Source: Gammaproteobacteria bacterium
GTDB taxonomy: Bacteria; Pseudomonadota; Gammaproteobacteria; DSM-16500
NCBI GenBank assembly: GCA_031291255.1
Contig: JARLJN010000102.1
Location: 1 to 33,972 of the forward strand
Reading direction: 5' to 3'
Length of the DNA stretch: 33,972 nt
Made by a program: the position numbers and the translations under genes. This document shows, one piece after another, positions 18,320-25,466 of this stretch. Each line of letters opens with the position of its first letter. Positions within the stretch are counted from its first letter, which is position 1. Under the pieces are notes generated by a model. The model was not told the origin of the DNA. It saw only the letters and a list, made by a program, of their open reading frames with translations, and did not search any database.

Positions 18320-20365
18320 TTATGCTTCAGTTGTTTCCCACTCATGCAAAGATGATGCTTTTGCTCCGCGTGAAGTTTGCAGCTTTACAAATTGCTCGTA
18401 CAAATCACTCACGCCTTGTGTTTCTGCATAATGAATAGGACCGCCTCTGAAAGGTGCAAAGCCTGTACCGAATATCATACCGGCATCTAATAAATCACCA
18501 TCACTTACGACTTCTTCTCGCAAGCAAGCAAACGCTTCATTTAGCATACATAACACTAATCGATCTGAAATTTCTTGTAATGATTTAGTATCGTCAACAT
18601 TATTCGAAACTTTTTTACCATTTTTATAAACGTAAAAACCTTCTCCTGTTTTACGTCCTAACTTTCCTTGTTCCACTAAACTAATTAAACGTGGTGGAAT
18701 AACGCTGTCAGGAAAATATTGTTGTAAGTGTTTAGCAACTGATAAACATACATCTAAGCCCACAGTATCAGCTAATGTAACTGGGCCCATAGGCATACCA
18801 AAATCCACCATAGCTTTATCTATAGTGTCAGCAGAAACACCTTCGTCTAACAACACCATACCTTCTAATAAATAAGGCATCAGTATGCGATTCACTAAAA
18901 ATCCAGGACTGCTTTTTACAGGCAATGGCAAACGATCTAATTTGCGCACAAAACTAATTGCATGTTCAACAATAGTAGGATCCGTTCTATCGCCCTTCAC
19001 TACTTCCACTAACATCATCTTAGCAACAGGATTAAAAAAGTGAATACCGACTAAACGTTCTGGTGTTTGTAAAACAGTATTGATTTCATCAAGCGGAATA
19101 CTCGACGTGTTGGTTGCAAGAATTGCAGTAGGCTTGGCTTCTTCTTCTAACTTTTTGAATAGCGCTTGCTTAGTTGCTAGATCTTCAAAAATAGCTTCTA
19201 TGATGACATCTGCTTTTGCAATTCCATAACCTTCAGTATCAGGTTGTAATCTATCCATCGCTTTTTGAACTAAATAATCTTCTTTAAATTTATCTTTAAA
19301 TAAAACATAAGCACGCTTAATGGCGGGCGCAATAAACTTTGGCTCTCTGTCTTGCAAAGTCACATTAAAACCTTGAGCCGCACACCATGCTGCAATATCA
19401 CCACCCATGGTTCCAGCACCAATAACGTGTATATGCTTAGGTTTAAAATGACTTTCTTTTGCTAAGCCTTTTAGACGTTCTTGCAAAAAGAAAACTCTCA
19501 CTAAATTATGTGATGTATCACTAAAAAATAATTTTCCACAATCACGCGCTTCTCTTTTAAAAGCATCTTCACCTGAAACGCCAACCTCTTCCCAATTATC
19601 AAGAACATGATAAGGCCCTGGATAAAAAAGTGGATTTGCTTTTGCACGTAATTGTTTTCGTATGAAAGGTGCAATCAACATACGTGCGGGTTTAGTATTT
19701 GTTAAGCTTTGTAAGAAAGTGGGTTCGTGACGTTTAGGTTTAGTCATCGCATAAAATTTCGCGGCACGAATTAAATGACGCTTAGGTACTGCTACATCAG
19801 CAAAACCAATTTTTGCAGCTGCTTTACCACTGACTGTATGACCCGATAAAATTAAATTTAACGCTTGTGGTCCACCTATCAAACGCGGCAAACGCACTGT
19901 TCCACCCCAACCTGGATGTATGCCCAGTTTTACTTCTGGCAAACCTAATCGAGTTTTTGTTCCTGCTTCAACAACGCGATAATGGCAAGCTAACGCTAAC
20001 TCTAAACCACCGCCTACACAGAAACCATCTATCATCGCAACCACTGGGATTTTTAATGCTTCTAAGCTATCTAACACTTTTTGACCGCGTCTTAATAATC
20101 CTACAGCATCATCAATATCGCTGAATTGATTAAACTGAGAAATATCAGCGCCTGCAATGAAACCACTTTTTTTAGCGGATGCAATAATGACGCCTTTGTG
20201 CTCTTTATCTGTGGCTAAGGTCTCAATAATACCGGCAAATTCTTCCATGACTTCTCTGTCTATGGTATTAACTGATGCGCCTTGTTTATCAAAATAAACC
20301 CATAATATAGGATCTTGTGCATCTTCTTCTAGACGCCAATGTTTGTAAGTTTGCATTGTGCTCAT
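18320..20365 (-). CDS. fadB: Multifunctional enoyl-CoA hydratase / 3-hydroxyacyl-CoA dehydrogenase
   Basis: Alpha subunit of the fatty acid oxidation complex; it hydrates 2-enoyl-CoA and oxidises L-3-hydroxyacyl-CoA with NAD. 681 residues, shorter than E. coli FadB (729) or FadJ (714). Domains: crotonase fold (1-200) with the catalytic Glu122 in GGGLELAL and Glu144 in LPEVKLG, oxyanion-loop AGADIS; a linker; NAD-binding domain (about 311-495) with VIGAGTMGG (314-322), NTSSIPLDEI and His442 in GIHFFNP; and C-terminal helical domains with NRILMPYLLEG. The ATG overlaps the thiolase stop (ATGA, 20362-20365), so translation is coupled. Whether it is FadB- or FadJ-like cannot be settled by eye; the thiolase partner is closer to FadI. 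Confidence 0.95.
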   Translation of the reverse strand: MSTMQTYKHWRLEEDAQDPILWVYFDKQGASVNTIDREVMEEFAGIIETLATDKEHKGVIIASAKKSGFIAGADISQFNQFSDIDDAVGLLRRGQKVLDSLEALKIPVVAMIDGFCVGGGLELALACHYRVVEAGTKTRLGLPEVKLGIHPGWGGTVRLPRLIGGPQALNLILSGHTVSGKAAAKIGFADVAVPKRHLIRAAKFYAMTKPKRHEPTFLQSLTNTKPARMLIAPFIRKQLRAKANPLFYPGPYHVLDNWEEVGVSGEDAFKREARDCGKLFFSDTSHNLVRVFFLQERLKGLAKESHFKPKHIHVIGAGTMGGDIAAWCAAQGFNVTLQDREPKFIAPAIKRAYVLFKDKFKEDYLVQKAMDRLQPDTEGYGIAKADVIIEAIFEDLATKQALFKKLEEEAKPTAILATNTSSIPLDEINTVLQTPERLVGIHFFNPVAKMMLVEVVKGDRTDPTIVEHAISFVRKLDRLPLPVKSSPGFLVNRILMPYLLEGMVLLDEGVSADTIDKAMVDFGMPMGPVTLADTVGLDVCLSVAKHLQQYFPDSVIPPRLISLVEQGKLGRKTGEGFYVYKNGKKVSNNVDDTKSLQEISDRLVLCMLNEAFACLREEVVSDGDLLDAGMIFGTGFAPFRGGPIHYAETQGVSDLYEQFVKLQTSRGAKASSLHEWETTEA

Positions 20366-21678
20366 TGTGTCACTCCTGAAACATTTTCAATTAACATTGC
20401 ACCGCCCTGACCGCCGCCTATACAAATAGTCGCTACACCTCTGTGGGCATTTTCTCGCTTCAGAATATTCGCTAAACGTAATACTATGCGTGCACCACTT
20501 GCGCCCACAGGATGGCCTAAAGCAACAGCACCACCATCAACATTCAATTGTGTAGAATCAACGCGGCCGAATGCCTGTTTTAATCCTAAATGCGTACGGC
20601 AATATTCTTCGTCTTCCCAAGCAGCGAGACAACCTAACACTTGCGCTGCAAACGCTTCGTTAATTTCCCAATAATTTATATCATTCAAATTCAAATCATA
20701 TCGTTTTAACAATGCAGTTGAAGCATACACTGGACCTAATCCCATTTCAGCGGGATCTAAACCTGCCCATTGTGTGTCGACAATTTTAGCGATAACTGGA
20801 AGATTATATTTTATGACAGCTTCTTTACTGGCCAATAATAAAAGCGCGGCACCATCGGTCACTTGAGAACTGTTACCTGCTGTTACACTACCAAATTTTT
20901 TATCGAAGATAGGTTTTAAAGTGGAAAGCTTTTCTAACGTCGTATCACGACGCACACCATCATCTGCTGTATAAACACCGCCTGAATAATCAAAAGCAGC
21001 CAAAACGTCAGAAAGATGGTTCGCATCTTGAGCAGCTGCAACACGCCTATGACTTTCTAATGAAAATACATCCATCTGTTCACGCGTCACACCAAATCGA
21101 TAAGCTACATTTTCTGCTGTTTGACCCATGGATAAATTAACAGTAGGGTCAGTTAATCCTCTTAGCAATGCAATAACCGGTGATAAATTTGAGGGTCTGA
21201 ACTTTGCCCATTGCTTAACTTGAGACATAAACCCTTTTGCGCTCCACAAGCCCGCCATCCAGTTCACCATGCCATTATTAAATAAGAGTGGTGCTCGGCT
21301 CATGGCTTCTGTTCCACCCGCTAGAACGAGATTGTGGCGGCCCATAGCAATATCTTTGACTGCATCATCAATAGATTGCATACCAGAGGCACAATTACGC
21401 TGCACAGTAAAAGCTGGCACAGATTTACCGCACCCTAAACGCAATGCAATCACTCTTGCAATGTTCGCTTCATCCGGACTAGGCATCATGCAACCTATGA
21501 CAACTTCATCCAAATCCTCTGGCGAAAAAGGTTGTCTAGATAATAATTCTCTTCCTGCATTCACCGCCAAATCCGATGCTGAAAAGGCCCCTGGTTTTCC
21601 TTTCGCTTTTAAAAATGGAGTACGCGCACCATCAACAATATATACATCACGTCTCATATTATTTTTTATATCCATCAT
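20362..21678 (-). CDS. fadI: Acetyl-CoA C-acyltransferase (3-ketoacyl-CoA thiolase)
   Basis: Cleaves 3-ketoacyl-CoA with CoA to acetyl-CoA and a shortened acyl-CoA, the last step of beta-oxidation. 438 residues, which matches FadI (436) rather than FadA (387). The acylated nucleophile is Cys96 in QRNCASGMQ, with His389 in ALGHPVGASG and Cys419 in ICIGGGQGGAM. AGGGA lies about five bases before the first ATG; Met2 and Met8 are possible alternatives. It is eight bases after fadE and overlaps fadB by 4 bp, so fadE-fadI-fadB form one operon. Confidence 0.94.
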   Translation of the reverse strand: MMDIKNNMRRDVYIVDGARTPFLKAKGKPGAFSASDLAVNAGRELLSRQPFSPEDLDEVVIGCMMPSPDEANIARVIALRLGCGKSVPAFTVQRNCASGMQSIDDAVKDIAMGRHNLVLAGGTEAMSRAPLLFNNGMVNWMAGLWSAKGFMSQVKQWAKFRPSNLSPVIALLRGLTDPTVNLSMGQTAENVAYRFGVTREQMDVFSLESHRRVAAAQDANHLSDVLAAFDYSGGVYTADDGVRRDTTLEKLSTLKPIFDKKFGSVTAGNSSQVTDGAALLLLASKEAVIKYNLPVIAKIVDTQWAGLDPAEMGLGPVYASTALLKRYDLNLNDINYWEINEAFAAQVLGCLAAWEDEEYCRTHLGLKQAFGRVDSTQLNVDGGAVALGHPVGASGARIVLRLANILKRENAHRGVATICIGGGQGGAMLIENVSGVTQ

Positions 21679-21686
21679 TATTTTCC

Positions 21687-24119
21687 CTAGGTCAGTATTG
21701 TACTAAGATCGAATGAGTACTCATTCACCTTGATAATCTCTTGTTCTAACGCTTCATACTCACGTAATGCTGTCATTTCACTTTTTGTCAGGATTTTAGC
21801 TTGAAAAGCAGCCAGCGTGCGTTCGTCAAAACTGCCATGACGCGCTACTTTACCACTGCGCACAGCCATTTGAAATTTTTTGGAGATAGGCTCAACTTTT
21901 ACACGTAAGGCAAATGCTGTTTCTATACGTTTTATTGCGTTGTTGTCATCTTGACGTATATAACAATTTTTTGTTAAACGTTCGCGCAGCTCTGACGGTT
22001 CTATCATACTAGCAACCAACTTTTTACCTAGAGCATCTTTAGGTTTGCGATAAACAGGTCCCCATGGAAATACAACCCAATGCAATATCTTACCTATAAT
22101 TGTTTGAGGGAAGTTATCAAGCAAATCATCACAGGCTTTTTGAATATTGAACAGAGAGGTTTCCAGTGACCATTTAACATAATCTAAATCTGAATCAGGC
22201 TTACCCAAGTCGTTATGGTATTTTAATACCGTTGATGCAAGAAATAGATGGCTTAAAATATCACCCAGCCGCGCTGAAATGTTTTCACGACGTTTTAAAC
22301 TTCCTCCCAGCAACATCATACTGGCATCAGACAACAAGGCTAACGCCGCGCTCATTCTTGTTAACTGACGATAATAAGGTGCTAGAGGACCTTTCACAGG
22401 TGAAAAAATAAAAAGACCGCCCGTTAAGCCCATACATAACGTTCTCGTAAAGTTACTGATGAAATAACCTATATGAGACATCAATAATTTATCCAGCTTA
22501 CTTACATTCTCAGCCGTATCGGGTTCTGCAAACAATTCAACTTCACGCAAAACATAAGGATGACAACGTATAGCACCTTGCCCAAAGATAATTAAATTAC
22601 GCGTTAAAATATTCGCACCTTCCACTGTGATGCTCACAGGCGTTGCAAAATGCGCAGCAGATATAACATTGCGCGGCCCCAACTGCACGGCATGGCCTGC
22701 ATGTATATCCATTGCATGATCAGTCAGTGTCCTGGACATTTCAGTCGTATGATATTTTGTAATAGCAGAAGCAATCGATGGACGAACCTTTTGATCGACT
22801 GCACCCGCAGACATAGTACGACAAGCTTCAATAATATAAGTCAGTCCAGCAATGCTGGCCAAGCCCTCTTCTATTCCTTCAAAATGAGCTAACGATGTAT
22901 TAAATTGTTTACGTATAGAGGCATAAGCACCCGTCATACGATACAGGCGTATACCCGATGCAGTGCTTAACGCTGGCAAAGAAATCCCACGACCTATAGA
23001 TAAACATTCCATGAGCATGCGCCAGCCCTGCCCGGCCATTGCTGCTCCACCTATAATCGAATCTATAGGCACAAACACATTCGTTCCACGTGTAGGGCCA
23101 TTCATGAATGCAAGATTCATGGGTAGATGTCTAGTTCCTATCTCTACACCTGCCTGCGTTGTAGGAATCAAACAAAGTGTAATGCCTATATCAGTGCCTT
23201 TACCTAATAAATTTTCTGGATCATACATATAAAACGCTAAACCCAGCAGAGTTGCGACGGGTGCCAACGTAATATAGCGTTTGTCCCAGTTTAAACGTAT
23301 GCCAGTCACTTCTTTTCCGTCTATCACTTCTTTGCAAACAATACCCACATCTCGCATTGCACCTGCGTCACTGCCGGATTCTGCGCCGGTTAATGCAAAA
23401 CAAGGAATCTCTTCACAAGATCCTAAACGCGGTAAATAATGGGCTTTTTGTTCAGGCGTACCGTAATGCAAAATTAATTCTGCAGGCCCTAAGGAGTTAG
23501 GAACCATAGTTGTGACTGCTGCACTACCGCAATGTGTAGCAATTTTAATAACGATGGTTGAACTTGCATAAGCTGAGAACCCTCTACCGCCATATTCTTT
23601 AGGCATCACTATGCTAAAGAATCTTTCTTTGCGTAAATAATCCCAAGCTTCTTTAGGTAAGTCATGATTATTTAACACTTGCCAATCATCTAACATGTCA
23701 CAAAGTGTTGTCACCTGATTATCAACAAAGCTTTGCTCTTCTGCAGACAACTTTGGTGCAGGCATATTCAATAATTTTTTCCAATCCGGCCGCCCGCAAA
23801 ATAAATCTTGTTCCCACCAAACATCGCCAGCATCTATTGCTTCTTTTTCAGTATTACTGATTGCAGGCATAGTCTTCCGCAATTTTTGCACAGCAGGTTT
23901 AATAACATACTGTATGCGTTGTTTTCGCAACAATGCGAAAGCAGCAACGGGCAAAAACATAACCCATAGTAGAGATAAGATAATTAAACTGAGATGTCCG
24001 AAAAAAGAAAAGAGTAATAAAACAATTGTAAGAGTAACAGTCCAAACCAAAACTGACACATTGGTATAAGCCAAACCCAAAATTAAAAAAAGTAAAATCG
24101 CTATATCCATTAAAGCCAT
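21687..24119 (-). CDS. fadE: Acyl-CoA dehydrogenase, FadE type (copy 1)
   Basis: FAD-dependent first step of beta-oxidation: acyl-CoA to trans-2-enoyl-CoA. 810 residues, like E. coli FadE (814) and far longer than the ordinary 380-residue enzymes. It has two N-terminal hydrophobic segments (about 4-28 and 31-58) that should anchor it to the inner membrane, a helical domain (about 115-220, PKEYGGRGFSAYASS), the beta domain with CFALTGAESGSDAGAM, the flavin-contacting GQGWRMLMECLSIGRGISLPA, ITVEGANILTRNLIIFGQGA, and the long C-terminal extension of the FadE group. GAGGA lies six to seven bases before the ATG. It is first in an operon with fadI and fadB, and clearly paralogous to the gene at 27610. 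Confidence 0.95.
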   Translation of the reverse strand: MALMDIAILLFLILGLAYTNVSVLVWTVTLTIVLLLFSFFGHLSLIILSLLWVMFLPVAAFALLRKQRIQYVIKPAVQKLRKTMPAISNTEKEAIDAGDVWWEQDLFCGRPDWKKLLNMPAPKLSAEEQSFVDNQVTTLCDMLDDWQVLNNHDLPKEAWDYLRKERFFSIVMPKEYGGRGFSAYASSTIVIKIATHCGSAAVTTMVPNSLGPAELILHYGTPEQKAHYLPRLGSCEEIPCFALTGAESGSDAGAMRDVGIVCKEVIDGKEVTGIRLNWDKRYITLAPVATLLGLAFYMYDPENLLGKGTDIGITLCLIPTTQAGVEIGTRHLPMNLAFMNGPTRGTNVFVPIDSIIGGAAMAGQGWRMLMECLSIGRGISLPALSTASGIRLYRMTGAYASIRKQFNTSLAHFEGIEEGLASIAGLTYIIEACRTMSAGAVDQKVRPSIASAITKYHTTEMSRTLTDHAMDIHAGHAVQLGPRNVISAAHFATPVSITVEGANILTRNLIIFGQGAIRCHPYVLREVELFAEPDTAENVSKLDKLLMSHIGYFISNFTRTLCMGLTGGLFIFSPVKGPLAPYYRQLTRMSAALALLSDASMMLLGGSLKRRENISARLGDILSHLFLASTVLKYHNDLGKPDSDLDYVKWSLETSLFNIQKACDDLLDNFPQTIIGKILHWVVFPWGPVYRKPKDALGKKLVASMIEPSELRERLTKNCYIRQDDNNAIKRIETAFALRVKVEPISKKFQMAVRSGKVARHGSFDERTLAAFQAKILTKSEMTALREYEALEQEIIKVNEYSFDLSTILT

Positions 24120-24289
24120 AAGCTATCCTCAGCATTTATTTTTTATAATATAGGGATGAGAGTATATGCCATTTTATTTTTAAATAAATAGTTCTTCTTA
24201 AAATTAAAAGACACGGCAACTATTGTCCATGTTGATGAAACGCCATGTACTGGCACTTCCCCCAGGTTTTAACAGAGTTAATCACAGCA

Positions 24290-24312
24290 TTATCCACAGA
24301 ATTTGTGGATAA
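24290..24312. other. Inverted DnaA-box pair A
   Basis: TTATCCACA (24290-24298), GAATT, TGTGGATAA (24304-24312): both boxes are perfect consensus. The related flank AACAGAGTTA lies upstream (24271-24280), so this pair is inverted relative to the other three. Confidence 0.8.
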
Positions 24313-24318
24313 GAGGAG

Positions 24319-24399
24319 GTAGTCCGGATTGAGCGTTGCGAAAATTCGGGATAGAGATGTTGGAGATCCCGGATTATCGCAACGCTCAATCCGGGCTAC
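24319..24399. repeat. GTAGCCCGGATTGAGCG-family palindrome inside the DnaA-box region
   Basis: A left arm starting GTAGTCCGGATTGAGCGTTG and a right arm ending CAACGCTCAATCCGGGCTAC, with inner AAATTCGGG/CCCGGATT, around a loop of about 16 bases. It lies between DnaA-box pairs A and B. The 24336-24524 open frame is read through it and is not a gene. It carries the only GATC of the gap. Confidence 0.9.
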
Positions 24400-24452
24400 A
24401 TCTTCTACACTATCTGCTTTCTAGTATTTTAAATTTAAACACTTTCCATAAG

Positions 24453-24475
24453 TTACCCACAGTTTCTGTGGATAA
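24453..24475. other. Inverted DnaA-box pair B
   Basis: TTACCCACA (24453-24461, one mismatch), GTTTC, TGTGGATAA (24467-24475, perfect), followed by the shared flank CTCTGTTAATAA. Confidence 0.75.
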
Positions 24476-24715
24476 CTCTGTTAATAAGCTCTACGCAAGT
24501 GACCAAAAGCCCTTGTTTTACTAGCTTAAAACAGCAAGGTCACAAACTAGCCATATGGATAATATTCATTATTTTCAATGAGTTAATGAATTTTTGACTA
24601 TTTTGTTGCTAATTATCATGAATAAAATATGAGAGATGCATAAATGTGCACAACTTTCATCGCGTGCAAGAAATTACACCTAAAAACTTATTATGTTCGT
24701 ATTAAATGCATCTTC

Positions 24716-24738
24716 TTATCCACAGATTCTGTGGATAA
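24716..24738. other. Inverted DnaA-box pair C
   Basis: TTATCCACA (24716-24724), GATTC, TGTGGATAA (24730-24738): both perfect, followed by CTCTGTTATTAACC. Read on the minus strand, the flank plus box is ACAGAGTTATCCACAG, which matches the R4-box segment of E. coli oriC as I remember it. Confidence 0.8.
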
Positions 24739-25084
24739 CTCTGTTATTAACCTATTAAGAATAGGCTTAAACGTCATAACAACTTTTTAAAATAACGAGA
24801 ATTATTGTGATAATTGAAAAATAATAGAATTAATTCAGTAGGTTATAGTTATAATTTAGTTAAGCCCAAACTCTGTTCACTCTAAACAAAAGGCTAGGAC
24901 ATTTTTTGATGCTGTGTACAATTCATGAAAATCAATCGACAAGCAAATGCATCTGACTCTCATAACTGCATTCTCTTCAAGCTGGCTCCAACGAGTACAC
25001 TCAGTAACCAACTGAAAGGCAGGGAAATTATGCTAAGAGAAAATTCAATGATAAAAAAATATTGATAATTTAAGCCCTCAAAAG

Positions 25085-25107
25085 TTATCCCCAGAATCTG
25101 TGCATAA
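25085..25107. other. Inverted DnaA-box pair D
   Basis: TTATCCCCA (25085-25093, one mismatch), GAATC, TGTGCATAA (25099-25107, which is TTATGCACA on the minus strand and within the loose consensus), followed by CTCTGTTAACAACCTC. The same spacing as pairs A-C. Confidence 0.7.
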
Positions 25108-25306
25108 CTCTGTTAACAACCTCTATAAAACTGCCGCAAAACCCATGAGAGTCTGACTTGATACAGTAAGCCCATAATTTAAACACAAGTGAATATGTTA
25201 TATTTTTCAATTAGTTACAAATTTCGTGCGTTTTTTTTACGTAACTCACTGATAAGATGAAAATAGATAATCAGCTTGTGCAAAACTTTTAAGGAAGTTA
25301 ACTACA

Positions 25307-25462
25307 GAAAAAGCTACATAGAGGATGTTGGGTTTGTAAAGCAACCCAACCTACAGCCGGAAAAAGCTACATAGAGGATGTTGGGTTTGTAAAGCAACCC
25401 AACCTACAGCCGGAAAAAGTAGGTTGGGTTGCTTTACAAACCCAACATCTTCCACCCAACAT
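25307..25462. repeat. GTAGGTTGGG-family tandem duplication plus inverted copy
   Basis: A 53-bp unit occurs twice in tandem (25307-25359 and 25360-25412), with the first bases of a third at 25413-25419. Each unit contains GATGTTGGGTTTGTAAAG and CAACCCAACCTAC. From 25419 to 25449 the same segment appears inverted (GTAGGTTGGGTTGCTTTAC, then AAACCCAACATC), followed by another partial CCCAACATCC. It lies just past the 3' end of the phosphotransferase gene. Confidence 0.95.
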
Positions 25463-25466
25463 CCTT

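Larger units (their letters stand above)
24290..25285. other. DnaA-box cluster in gene-free DNA, candidate replication origin
   Basis: The 1347-bp gap 24120-25466 has no credible gene. It holds four copies of the same arrangement: a DnaA box (TTATCCACA type), five bases, and an inverted DnaA box, at 24290-24312, 24453-24475, 24716-24738 and 25085-25107. A TTTTGCACA box lies on the minus strand at 25277-25285, and weaker boxes at 24645-24653 and 24913-24921. Five of the nine are the perfect TTATCCACA. An AT-rich stretch follows the third pair (24781-24840: 10 G/C in 60 bases). This density is what a chromosomal or plasmid origin, or a datA-like DnaA-titration site, looks like. Against oriC: no dnaA, dnaN, mnmG or parAB nearby, genes on both sides run the same way, and only one GATC lies in the gap. 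A diffuse repeat with a DnaA-like core is the alternative. Confidence 0.5.

Noticed and set aside
24336..24524. 62-residue open frame on the plus strand within the DnaA-box region
   Set aside because: It is read through a dispersed palindrome and DnaA-box pair B; no ribosome site, no recognisable protein.
25307..25419. CRISPR-like repeats
   Set aside because: A simple 53-bp tandem duplication of a dispersed repeat with identical inter-core sequence, not unique spacers.
24120..25466. Decayed gene in the long intergenic gap
   Set aside because: No frame gave a recognisable protein fragment; the region is dense in stops in all frames and explained in part by DnaA-box pairs and repeats.
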